Assembly (NCBI GenBank): GCA_947074145.1
Contig: CAMTOJ010000017.1
Span: forward strand, 1-54,383
Source: an uncultured Bacteroidales bacterium
Lineage (GTDB): Bacteria > Bacteroidota > Bacteroidia > Bacteroidales > JAUNSR01
Length of the DNA stretch: 54,383 bases
Direction of reading: 5' to 3'
Shown in pieces: positions 1-8,116 of the stretch. A model generated the notes under the pieces. That model did no database searches and was not told the DNA's origin. It was given only the letters and a program-made list of their open reading frames with translations. Positions within the stretch are counted from its first letter, which is position 1; every line of letters begins with the position of its first letter. The position numbers were made by a program, and so were the translations under genes.

Positions 1-150
1 AGATGTTAAAACATCTGTTACTATTGATTTCGCAGGAGCATCTTGCATATTATTATGATCTTTATTGATTCTATCCATTATATCTTCAGAACATGAAGAA
101 AAGAGAGCAGAACAAACAAATGGTAATGCTATATATTGTAATTTTTTCAT
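1..150 (-). CDS. SusD/RagB-like outer-membrane lipoprotein, N-terminal 50 residues only (partial)
   Basis: The reading frame opens at an ATG at 150 and runs off the left edge, so only 50 residues are visible. They show a lipoprotein signal peptide: MKKLQ start, hydrophobic stretch, then a Cys at residue 20 in the context LFSSC, followed by SEDIMDRIN. It lies 21 bp downstream of a SusC-like receptor on the same strand, the usual susC-susD order. SusD-type proteins are surface glycan- or peptide-binding partners that form the lid of the SusC channel. The assignment rests on the lipobox and the neighbour, because the diagnostic SusD repeats lie outside the window. Confidence 0.75.
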   Translation of the reverse strand, partial: MKKLQYIALPFVCSALFSSCSEDIMDRINKDHNNMQDAPAKSIVTDVLTS

Positions 151-171
151 TTTTATCATCATTAAACTGCA

Positions 172-3100
172 TTAAAATTTAACATTTAACCCAAAACCAT
201 AGCTTGAGCTTGATGGTAGGGAGAATCTCTCAAATCCACCTCCCATATTAGTGTTACCTTGAGATGATTCAGGATCGAAACCTCCAGGTAGTTGAGACCA
301 AAGAAGAATATTACGGGCAAATAGACTTAGATTTACCTCCACTCCTTTCTTGTTCCATACAGGATAGCTTACAGAGATCTCTCTTAACTTAAGGTAGCCT
401 GCATCATATACTCCTCCTTCTGAAATTGAGCTCATAAGATCAAGATAATCCCATGCATTTTCTCCTGATATAAGTATATCATTTTTAGAGTACGATCCGT
501 CAGCATTTTGTTTTACTGCATCTCTTTCAAATAAGAACCCGTTTGATTCTCTTAGATTAGCAGAGTGTTCCGTTGTTCCATAATATCCCATTGTATTATA
601 GGAGCCATGATACATCTGACCACCTTTTTTCCAATCAAATGTTGCACCAATCTTAAATTTATAAATATCAAGATTTGTACTAAACCCTAAGATAAAGTCG
701 GGTGATACATTTCCTATTACTCTTAAATCCCCTTGCTGAGGCATACCGTTAGCATCAACTACGATTTGGCCTGCATCGTTACGAAGGAATGATGTACCGT
801 AGATTACAGGGAATGTACTTCCAATACCAGCCCTGATCTGAGGATCAACAAATCCTCCTAAAAAGATTGACTCTACACCGTCTGCAAGTTCATCAACAAC
901 ATTTTCCATCTTGGTATAATTTGCAGAAACACTCCAATTTACATTTTTAGTTCTGATTGGATTAACAGTTACGTTTAACTCATGTGTATTGGTATGGATA
1001 GATCCTCCGTTTGTTCTAAACTCATAAAAACCTGTAGAACCAGCCAATGGGACATCAAAAATCTGATTTTTTACATTCTGACGCGAATATGTATAACCTA
1101 CAGAAACTATGTCATTGAAAAATGAAAGATCTCCACCAAATTCATAAGATTCGGTATTCTGAGGTTTCAAATTTGGGTCATATATGCGACTGTACGGTGT
1201 GTAGGAATTTATTCCACCTATTGGGTAGCGTATTGGAGTACCACTATAGAATCCACCTCCATATGTTGGTGTTGAAAAATAAGAATCAATATAATCACCA
1301 GCCTGTCCTACTTGTGCATAAGATGCTCTTAATTTACCGAATGTCAAGATATTGTTTTGAAGAGCTTCAATTTCAGTAAATATAAAGCCGGCAGAAACAG
1401 ATGGATAATAGAAAGTTCTGTTGTTACGTGGCATAGATGATACAACATCCTGACGACCTGTAGCATTTAAATATAACATGCTTTGATAAGAAAGAGAAAC
1501 ACTTGCAAAGTTACCAACTGTTCTTTTTCTTCTCGTATAGCTTTCTGATGTAAAGCTTGTAGCATTGTTCATACTGTTCCAACCCGGAATATCGAATTCA
1601 TTTCCGATTGAATAGTAACGATCAATATAAGTATCAATAAGTTCATTACCAAGGATAGCATCAAATGAGAAATCATCATTTATTTTCCATGAGTAGCTTG
1701 CCGTTAATAAAGAGTTGAATTCAGTTTGTGTTTTACCAAATTGCTCAGTCCAACCATTACCGTTAGCGTGTCCGTAACCCCAAATCTCATTATTGTTTGT
1801 TGTATATGCATCAACACCCATCTGATACTTAACACTTAGATTGTGGTCTGTAGTATTAAATTTAGTGGTATAGTTCAAAAATGCGTTACCAAAGAATCTT
1901 TGGTTCTTTTCTGTAAATTTATTGTTTTCGATTGCCCAATATGCGGCATCAAACCCGGTTGTACCTCTATAAGTATTCTGTTCATAAGGTTTACCGTCTA
2001 TATGACTTGGAATACCTGCAAGATCATAACTTGAAGGTGCCCCATAAACTGTTGCAAGTATACCGTTATTAGCTCCGGATTGTTTTGAAATTGATGAAGA
2101 AACAAAGTTTCCTACAAATCCGGACTTCCAGTTTTTAGAGAACTCGGTTTCAGCTGAAAGTTTAGCATTATATCTATCCATCGATGTTGAAGGTACAATA
2201 CCCTCTTGAGTTGTATTACCTAAAGATATAGAGTACGTCGTTTTATCCACTGCCTGAACAACATTAACGGAGTTACTCCATGTATAACCTTTTTGAAAAA
2301 AGTCTTTAATATTGTCATAACTTTGAGGAGTCACCCAAGGATCAAGACCCGCATCAGCTCGCTGAGGCACATAATATTTACCTGTCTGCATACCATATTT
2401 ATCAGTAAACTGATTAACGGTATTACCACCATATGATGGATCATTTGCAAGTTCTGAGATAAGTGGACCCCAAGAAGTTGATGCTGCTGGATCATATCCA
2501 ATTCGATAACTTCCATCCTCATTCTCAACCCATCCTCCCTGTGCATATCTAGTCTGATATTTAGGAAGCACCGAAGGAGTTTCCATAGAAGCCGAAGTAC
2601 TAAATGTTATCACAGGTTTTCCTTTAGGTGCATTTTTCCCTTTTTTTGTTGTTATGATAATCACACCGTTAGATGCTCTCAAACCATATAGAGCAGAAGC
2701 AGCCTGACCTTTAAGAACATTGATACTTTCAATATCATTTGGGTCGATATCAACTGATCTTGAAGAGTAGTCAACACCTGTAACCGAGTTACCTGTTGAA
2801 TAATCGTTTGATGAAGAAATTGGCATACCGTCAATTACATATAAAGGAGAGTTATCACCTGTAAATGAACGGGCTCCACGAATTGTGATATTTGCAGATG
2901 CTCCCGGCATACCTGAAGATGGAGAGATCTGTAACCCTGAAATTTTACCCTGAAGTGCTCCAGACAAACTGTTATTTGCACCTTTTGTCAATTCTTCAGA
3001 TTTAACATCCTGAACTGCATACCCTAAAGCTTTTCTGTCTTTAGAAATACCCATTGCAGTAATAATTACTTCGTCTAGGTTTTTGCTATCTTGTGATAGT

Positions 3101-3378
3101 CTTACAACCATATTCTTATCTGCCTTTAGTGTCTGTGATTCCAATCCGATATATGAAAATACCAACATAGCGTCCTGATCCACTTCAATACTAAACAGAC
3201 CATCGATGTCTGTCACTGTTCCTGAGTTTGCTGATGATGCAACTCTTACTGTAGCTCCGATAATTGGCTCCCCGTCTTCTGCAGACAAGACTTTTCCTCC
3301 AGCCAAGAACGACTGGGCCAATGCATTTTGCACAATTGTACAAAACACAACTACAATTAATAGATACTTCTTAATCAT
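172..3378 (-). CDS. SusC/RagA-family TonB-linked outer-membrane receptor
   Basis: This 1068-residue protein has the SusC architecture. It starts with a signal peptide ending near ALAQS, then a carboxypeptidase-regulatory-like beta-sandwich (about 25-105: GKVLSAEDGEPIIGATV, GTVTDIDGLFSIEV). The plug domain (about 110-245) carries the typical LSGALQGKISGLQI and ASALYGLRASNGVIIITTKKG segments, followed by a long beta-barrel ending in an aromatic residue (NVKF). SusC proteins import oligosaccharides or peptides using TonB energy, with a SusD partner that begins just downstream. No glycoside hydrolase or ECF/anti-sigma gene is visible nearby, so the substrate cannot be named. Confidence 0.95.
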   Translation of the reverse strand: MIKKYLLIVVVFCTIVQNALAQSFLAGGKVLSAEDGEPIIGATVRVASSANSGTVTDIDGLFSIEVDQDAMLVFSYIGLESQTLKADKNMVVRLSQDSKNLDEVIITAMGISKDRKALGYAVQDVKSEELTKGANNSLSGALQGKISGLQISPSSGMPGASANITIRGARSFTGDNSPLYVIDGMPISSSNDYSTGNSVTGVDYSSRSVDIDPNDIESINVLKGQAASALYGLRASNGVIIITTKKGKNAPKGKPVITFSTSASMETPSVLPKYQTRYAQGGWVENEDGSYRIGYDPAASTSWGPLISELANDPSYGGNTVNQFTDKYGMQTGKYYVPQRADAGLDPWVTPQSYDNIKDFFQKGYTWSNSVNVVQAVDKTTYSISLGNTTQEGIVPSTSMDRYNAKLSAETEFSKNWKSGFVGNFVSSSISKQSGANNGILATVYGAPSSYDLAGIPSHIDGKPYEQNTYRGTTGFDAAYWAIENNKFTEKNQRFFGNAFLNYTTKFNTTDHNLSVKYQMGVDAYTTNNNEIWGYGHANGNGWTEQFGKTQTEFNSLLTASYSWKINDDFSFDAILGNELIDTYIDRYYSIGNEFDIPGWNSMNNATSFTSESYTRRKRTVGNFASVSLSYQSMLYLNATGRQDVVSSMPRNNRTFYYPSVSAGFIFTEIEALQNNILTFGKLRASYAQVGQAGDYIDSYFSTPTYGGGFYSGTPIRYPIGGINSYTPYSRIYDPNLKPQNTESYEFGGDLSFFNDIVSVGYTYSRQNVKNQIFDVPLAGSTGFYEFRTNGGSIHTNTHELNVTVNPIRTKNVNWSVSANYTKMENVVDELADGVESIFLGGFVDPQIRAGIGSTFPVIYGTSFLRNDAGQIVVDANGMPQQGDLRVIGNVSPDFILGFSTNLDIYKFKIGATFDWKKGGQMYHGSYNTMGYYGTTEHSANLRESNGFLFERDAVKQNADGSYSKNDILISGENAWDYLDLMSSISEGGVYDAGYLKLREISVSYPVWNKKGVEVNLSLFARNILLWSQLPGGFDPESSQGNTNMGGGFERFSLPSSSSYGFGLNVKF

Positions 3379-3930
3379 AAAAAATTGTTTTGATTGATAA
3401 ACGACAAATAGTTACAAAACGAATACTTGAAATCTTAAATAATACGCAAAAAATAATACTTGGATTAGGTCCTAGTTTTGTTTCAATTATCCTATAATAT
3501 TAAACTTAATATGTTATCGAAATAACATGAGATGAATTTTTGATTTATAAATATTAGTTACTCTGTGGCAAAAATTAAAAAAATATGCAAATGAATTCAA
3601 AGAATAGGTTAAAACGTTTAAAACATATACTTATCAGTTAGCTTGTTTTTGCAATTAATCTATATTTGATTACAAAAGTATCATATAAAGTGAAAAAATA
3701 CAAGTTTTTTATACACTAAAATCAAAAAACATAACTTTTTGGTAACTAATCACTCAAAATGTAGGTTTTCAAAGTGTAATTTTAAACAGATTGAATCTTT
3801 CAGATTATTAAAAATACCATGTTTATGGTATTAATTTTACTACTATGTGTTATTGTATTTTTAACAGAACAAATATATTTTTGCATAATCAGTGTATAAA
3901 TATTGTATAATCAATAAAAACATACTCATT
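3379..3930. other. 552-bp non-coding divergent region between susC-like and cysK
   Basis: Very AT-rich spacer between the divergent susC-like gene and cysteine synthase. I see no convincing protein or structured RNA. One inverted repeat, ATGTTAT-CGAA-ATAACAT at 3511-3528, could be a small hairpin or operator. A plausible cysK promoter lies at the right end (3852-3883). Short ORFs here have no recognisable features. Confidence 0.5.
3852..3883 (+). promoter_or_regulatory. Candidate Bacteroidetes-type promoter for cysK
   Basis: A -7 element TATTTTTG (3876-3883) fits TAnnTTTG exactly. About 20 bp upstream is a weak -33 element, ATTG (3852-3855). This leaves a leader of roughly 40 nt before the ATG at 3931. 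The -33 match is imperfect. Confidence 0.45.
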
Positions 3931-4878
3931 ATGAAGAAAATTGCGAATAAAATAACAGAGTTGATAGGTAATACTCCGTTGCTTGAATTAAAAGGTTTTG
4001 AAAAACTGCATAGTTTAAAGAGTGCAATAATTGCAAAAGTTGAATATTTCAATCCCGGCGGTAGTGTAAAAGACCGTGTTGCATTAGCTATGATAGAAGA
4101 TGCCGAAGATAAAGGACTAATATCTCCCGGGGCTACAATTATAGAGCCAACTAGTGGTAATACAGGCGTTGGTCTTGCAATGGTAGCAACCGTAAAAGGT
4201 TATAAGTTAATTCTGACAATGCCGGATACAATGAGCATAGAAAGAAGAAATCTACTCAAAGCACTTGGTGCTACAATCGAGCTCACTCCCGGATCTAAAG
4301 GAATGAAAGGAGCCATAACCAGAGCCGAAGAGTTGAAAGAAACTACTCCCGGATCAGTTATACTACAACAATTTGAAAATCCTTCAAATCCTGCAATGCA
4401 TAAAAAAACTACAGCGATAGAAATATTAAATGATACTGATGGTGATATCGACTTTTTTGTAGCCGGTGTCGGTACGGGAGGAACCATCACTGGTGTAGCC
4501 GAAGTTTTAAAACAACATAACCCGAATATAAAGGTGATAGCCGTGGAACCAAAAGATTCAGCTGTTATTTCAGGAAACGCACCTGGGCCACATAAAATAC
4601 AAGGTATAGGTGCCGGCTTTGTTCCAAAGATTTTAAAAACAGATCTTATTGATGAAATAATCCCTGTTGAAAATGACGATGCAATAAGAACCAGTAGAGA
4701 ACTTGCTTCTACAGAGGGTCTTTTGGTTGGAATATCTTCCGGTGCTGCAACTTATGCAGCTCGTCTTATAGCAGAAAGAGAAGAAAATAAGGGAAAAAAT
4801 ATCATAGTACTTTTACCCGATACAGGAGAACGATATCTTTCCACTGTACTTTATGCATTTGATGAATATCCTCTTTAA
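3931..4878 (+). CDS. cysK: Cysteine synthase (O-acetylserine sulfhydrylase)
   Basis: A 315-residue PLP enzyme that makes cysteine from O-acetylserine and sulfide in the cytosol. The PLP lysine is K47 in NPGGSVKDR, the substrate loop TSGNTG follows, and a glycine-rich phosphate-binding GTGGTITG motif lies near 180. SSGAA near the C-terminus is also typical. I chose the ATG at 3931 because the sequence MKKIANKITELIGNTP matches family starts; an upstream GTG at 3892 would add 13 residues with no family counterpart. It is a single gene with its own promoter and terminator. CysK and CysM are hard to separate by eye, but the length and motifs favour CysK. Confidence 0.93.
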   Translation: MKKIANKITELIGNTPLLELKGFEKLHSLKSAIIAKVEYFNPGGSVKDRVALAMIEDAEDKGLISPGATIIEPTSGNTGVGLAMVATVKGYKLILTMPDTMSIERRNLLKALGATIELTPGSKGMKGAITRAEELKETTPGSVILQQFENPSNPAMHKKTTAIEILNDTDGDIDFFVAGVGTGGTITGVAEVLKQHNPNIKVIAVEPKDSAVISGNAPGPHKIQGIGAGFVPKILKTDLIDEIIPVENDDAIRTSRELASTEGLLVGISSGAATYAARLIAEREENKGKNIIVLLPDTGERYLSTVLYAFDEYPL

Positions 4879-4916
4879 TGATATAAATATCATAAAGCAT
4901 CTTATAAATTTACACA

Positions 4917-4950
4917 AAAGAGCCCGATTTAATTATCGAGCTCTTTTTAT
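4917..4950. terminator. Intrinsic terminator between convergent cysK and the response regulator
   Basis: Stem AAAGAGCCCGAT / ATCGAGCTCTTT (4917-4928 with 4935-4946, one G-U type mismatch), loop TTAATT, followed by a T run on the plus strand. It lies 38 bp after the cysK stop. The A-rich 5' flank means it could also work for the convergent response regulator gene. Confidence 0.8.
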
Positions 4951-4968
4951 TTATTACTTAATAGTTTA

Positions 4969-5637
4969 TCAAATATTATATTCCACCATATCTATAAGAC
5001 CTGCCCTTATAGCATATCGTATAGCCTCTTTCACATTATTTACATCAATCTTTCTGAAAATATTTTTACGATGAGTATTTATAGTATGAAAACTCAAGTT
5101 TTTCAGTTCGGCTATCTCTTTAGTGGTTTTTCCTTTAGCTATTTCCTGTAACACCATCTTTTCCATTGGTGTCAAAAGAGATATAGTCTTCTCCTCTTCT
5201 GTTACATGTTTGATAGATTCAAAAATTCTTGAATATAAGTTTCGTGCTATAAATCTATCATTGTCAAGAATCTTATTTATGCAATATTTAAAATCATCAC
5301 TACTACAATCTTTTGACAAAAAACTAAAGTTACCTTCGCTCATTATTAACCTCTTTAAAAAGTCAAAAGAATAATCGTCTGAGATAAATAAAAAAGAGAC
5401 TTTACTATATTTTTCACTAATTATAAGAATCTCCTCTACCCTCTCAAAATCAAGATTTGAGTAATCAATTATTAATATTGATTCGGGAAAACGCTTTAAA
5501 GATTCAAGTATCTCTTTTTTTGAAAATGCTTCATCGACACAATTAATCCCCATTTCCTGCACCAGAAGATATATCACTCCAAAACGGGTAATATCCTGGT
5601 TGTCGGCAACAAATATTTTTCTGTCGGGATTTTTCAT
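4969..5637 (-). CDS. Response regulator, receiver plus LuxR/NarL-type HTH
   Basis: A 222-residue protein with an N-terminal receiver-like domain (about 5-130) and a C-terminal LuxR-type helix-turn-helix (about 150-215; LLTPMEKMVLQEIAKGKTTKEIAE, then NLSFHTINTHRKNIFRKI). In the receiver, VADNQD gives one acidic residue (D12) where most families have a pair. IIDYSN supplies the probable phosphoacceptor near residue 58 and a conserved Lys sits in LSKDC. Its ATG overlaps the mlaF stop by one base (TAATG), so the two genes are translationally coupled. No cognate histidine kinase is adjacent. Targets are unknown. Confidence 0.85.
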   Translation of the reverse strand: MKNPDRKIFVADNQDITRFGVIYLLVQEMGINCVDEAFSKKEILESLKRFPESILIIDYSNLDFERVEEILIISEKYSKVSFLFISDDYSFDFLKRLIMSEGNFSFLSKDCSSDDFKYCINKILDNDRFIARNLYSRIFESIKHVTEEEKTISLLTPMEKMVLQEIAKGKTTKEIAELKNLSFHTINTHRKNIFRKIDVNNVKEAIRYAIRAGLIDMVEYNI

Positions 5638-6416
5638 TATTTAATTTTCTGATTGTCATCTTCAACCTCTGCAGCTCTTATTCTTTTGAATAGAGGTGAT
5701 GCAAAAACAAAATTATTCAATTCTTTATTATCACTTGTTATAATGGTATCTTTATTTCCTACCCATTCCTTATGACCTTTATTAAGAAATATAATATTAT
5801 CTCCTATACCTAACACCGAATTCATATCATGAGTATTCACTACCGTAGTAATATCATATTCTTTAGTAATATCGTTAATCAACTCATCAATCTTAATCGA
5901 TGTCTGAGGATCAAGACCCGAGTTAGGTTCATCACAAAAAAGATATCTTGGGTTAAGAGCTATAGCCCTTGCAATAGCTACACGTTTTTGCATTCCACCA
6001 CTAATCTCTGAAGGATATTTATTTTCAGCTCCTTTTAGCCCAACTCTATCAAGACAAAACAATGCTCTTTTAACACGATCTCTTAATGTCATATCTGAAA
6101 ACATCGTTAAAGGAAACATAACATTCTCCTCTACGGTTTGAGAATCAAACAGAGCCGAACCCTGAAACAACATTCCGATTTCACGTCTTAACATCTTTAC
6201 ATCTCTTCCTGTCATTGTCACAAGATTACGTCCGTCATATAATATTTCTCCACTATCAGGACGAAGTAACCCAATAACACATTTCATCAAAACAGTCTTT
6301 CCAGAACCACTCTGACCAATGATAAGATTATTCTTACCCTCTTCAAAAAGACAACTTACATTATGAAGCACTTCCTGTCCTTCAAAAGATTTTATCAGAT
6401 TCTTAACCTCTATCAT
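5637..6416 (-). CDS. mlaF: ABC transporter ATP-binding protein, MlaF-like (phospholipid transport)
   Basis: A 259-residue ATPase with Walker A GQSGSGKT at 34-41, the Q-loop region MLFQGSALFDSQTVEENV, signature ISGGMQKR, Walker B LFCDEPNSGLD and switch His in NTHD. The LFDSQTV...NV segment and the partner permease place it in the Mla/Ttg2A group, which moves phospholipids between the outer and inner membranes. Its start overlaps the permease stop by 4 bases (ATGA). No MCE-domain MlaD gene is present in the window, so the substrate-binding component must be elsewhere. Confidence 0.88.
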   Translation of the reverse strand: MIEVKNLIKSFEGQEVLHNVSCLFEEGKNNLIIGQSGSGKTVLMKCVIGLLRPDSGEILYDGRNLVTMTGRDVKMLRREIGMLFQGSALFDSQTVEENVMFPLTMFSDMTLRDRVKRALFCLDRVGLKGAENKYPSEISGGMQKRVAIARAIALNPRYLFCDEPNSGLDPQTSIKIDELINDITKEYDITTVVNTHDMNSVLGIGDNIIFLNKGHKEWVGNKDTIITSDNKELNNFVFASPLFKRIRAAEVEDDNQKIK

Positions 6417-7162
6417 TGCAAAAGAATTTTAGTAAGGATTACGTCAAAAAGAAGAATAATAATACTACTCATTACTACGGCATCTGTACTTGCCTGACCC
6501 ACTTCAAGTGCACCGCCTTTTACTCTAAAGCCGTAGAAAGATGAAATTGTGGCAATTATAAATGCAAAAACCACTGATTTCATAATAGAATACCATACAT
6601 AATATTCTACAAAATAACTTTGAATACCATATATATAGGTTGAAACGGGTAACATATCTGTAAAGAGTGAAACAAAATAACCTCCCAAAATCCCTGTGAA
6701 CATACTTAATATTACCAATAAAGGGATAAAAATAACCATGGCTACAATCTTGGGTAATATAAGATAACAAGCTGAATTTACCCCCATTATTTCAAGGGCA
6801 TCAATTTGCTCTGTTACTCTCATGGTTCCAATTTCAGAGGCTATATTCGAACCTACTTTTCCGGCAAGTATTAAACACATTATAGCAGATGAAAATTCCA
6901 ATAATAAAACATCGCGTGTTGCAAGACCGACAGTATAACGAGGCATCAACGGTGAACTCATATTCAGTTGAGTCTGAATAGTAATTACAGCTCCAATAAA
7001 TACTGATATTATCACAGCTATCCATATTGAATTGATTATCAATTTGTTTGTTTCGTTCAGCACTTGCTTGAAGAACACATTCCATTTTTCCGGGATTGCA
7101 AATACTTTTTTAAGTAACAAAACATAAGCTCCCAGCTTAATAATCGATCTTATTAGAGCCAT
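6413..7162 (-). CDS. mlaE: MlaE-like ABC permease (phospholipid transport)
   Basis: A 249-residue integral membrane protein of the MlaE/YrbE family. It has an amphipathic N-terminus, then about five hydrophobic segments, with the family's [14 protein letters not shown] and [19 protein letters not shown] region around 110-150. [11 protein letters not shown] is close to a signature for this family. The ATG at 7162 is preferred to a TTG at 7171. It is the first gene of an mlaE-mlaF-response regulator operon. It should form the membrane pore with MlaF for lipid trafficking that maintains outer-membrane asymmetry. Confidence 0.88.
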   Translation of the reverse strand: MALIRSIIKLGAYVLLLKKVFAIPEKWNVFFKQVLNETNKLIINSIWIAVIISVFIGAVITIQTQLNMSSPLMPRYTVGLATRDVLLLEFSSAIMCLILAGKVGSNIASEIGTMRVTEQIDALEIMGVNSACYLILPKIVAMVIFIPLLVILSMFTGILGGYFVSLFTDMLPVSTYIYGIQSYFVEYYVWYSIMKSVVFAFIIATISSFYGFRVKGGALEVGQASTDAVVMSSIIILLFDVILTKILLQ

Positions 7163-7217
7163 TATTCTCAATTTTAATTTATATAAAATTATCCTTATTA
7201 AAAACAGATAATCATTG

Positions 7218-7225
7218 CAAAGATA
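7218..7225 (-). promoter_or_regulatory. -7 element (TATCTTTG) for the mlaEF operon
   Basis: On the minus strand the octamer TATCTTTG matches TAnnTTTG exactly, about 55 bp upstream of the mlaE ATG. I do not see a convincing -33 TTTG 19 bp further up, so the call rests on the -7 element and position. Confidence 0.5.
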
Positions 7226-7246
7226 AAGAAAAAAGCATTATTTGCT

Positions 7247-7254
7247 TAACTTTG
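7247..7254 (+). promoter_or_regulatory. -7 element (TAACTTTG) for lptB
   Basis: TAACTTTG fits TAnnTTTG and lies 30 bp upstream of the lptB ATG at 7285. No clear -33 element at the usual distance. It is arranged back-to-back with the mlaE -7 element about 22 bp away. Confidence 0.45.
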
Positions 7255-7284
7255 TTATCCGAACATATATTCAATACTAAAAAT

Positions 7285-8037
7285 ATGGCAGATGAACCAA
7301 TGGTTTTAAGAACCGAAAATCTGGTAAAGAAATATGGACAGCGTACTGTTGCTAATCACGTTTCTATTAACGTAAAACAAGGTGAAATTGTTGGTTTATT
7401 GGGGCCTAATGGGGCTGGTAAAACAACAACTTTCTATATGACTACAGGGCTTGTCATTCCAAATGAAGGAAAGATTTTCTTAAATGATTTAGATATAACA
7501 AAATATCCCGTATTCAAAAGAGCACAAAACGGAATAGGTTATCTTGCTCAGGAAGCTTCGGTTTTCAGAAAAATGACCGTTGAAGATAACATACGTACAG
7601 CTCTTGAGATGACCGGAAAAAGTAAAGAGTACCAAAAAGAAAAACTCGAAAGTCTTATTGCAGAGTTCAGACTTGAGAAAGTAAGAAAAAATCTTGGTGA
7701 CAGATTATCCGGAGGAGAAAGACGTCGTACCGAGATTGCTCGTTGTCTTGCAATTGACCCTAAATTTATCATGCTTGACGAACCTTTCGCCGGAGTTGAC
7801 CCTATTGCGGTAGAGGATATTCAGTATATAGTATATAAATTAAAAGAGAAAAACATAGGTATTCTTATTACTGACCATAATGCTCCCGAAACTCTGAGTA
7901 TTGTAGATCGTGCATATCTTCTTTTTGAGGGTAGAATCCTTTTTCAAGGAACTTCGGAAGAGCTCGCAAATGATGCTTTGGTAAAAGAAAAATACCTTGG
8001 TAGAAATTTCATTTTCGTTCGTAAAAAATTTGATTAA
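7285..8037 (+). CDS. lptB: LPS export ABC transporter ATP-binding protein LptB
   Basis: A 250-residue ATPase that powers extraction of lipopolysaccharide from the inner membrane together with LptFG. Walker A GPNGAGKT is at 40-47, the Q-loop is in [20 protein letters not shown], signature LSGGERRR, Walker [14 protein letters not shown] and the switch His in ITDHN. The [15 protein letters not shown] and [16 protein letters not shown] segments are LptB hallmarks. I chose the ATG at 7285 ([13 protein letters not shown]) over an upstream TTG at 7252, which would overlap the promoter. The gene is monocistronic, with a terminator 18 bp after the stop. Confidence 0.95.
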   Translation: MADEPMVLRTENLVKKYGQRTVANHVSINVKQGEIVGLLGPNGAGKTTTFYMTTGLVIPNEGKIFLNDLDITKYPVFKRAQNGIGYLAQEASVFRKMTVEDNIRTALEMTGKSKEYQKEKLESLIAEFRLEKVRKNLGDRLSGGERRRTEIARCLAIDPKFIMLDEPFAGVDPIAVEDIQYIVYKLKEKNIGILITDHNAPETLSIVDRAYLLFEGRILFQGTSEELANDALVKEKYLGRNFIFVRKKFD

Positions 8038-8054
8038 ACATATACTAAACTACA

Positions 8055-8082
8055 AAAGACAGAAGATTTTCTGTCTTTTTTT
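8055..8082 (+). terminator. Intrinsic terminator after lptB
   Basis: Perfect stem AAAGACAGAA / TTCTGTCTTT (8055-8064 with 8069-8078), 4-base loop, followed by a run of T, 17 bp after the lptB stop codon. Confidence 0.88.
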
Positions 8083-8116
8083 ATTCCCTAAATACTCATA
8101 TTCAGATTAATTCATT

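Noticed and set aside
4853..5074. 73-codon plus-strand ORF overlapping the cysK end and terminator
   Set aside because: It spans the cysK terminator hairpin and lies antisense to the response regulator; no features of a real protein.
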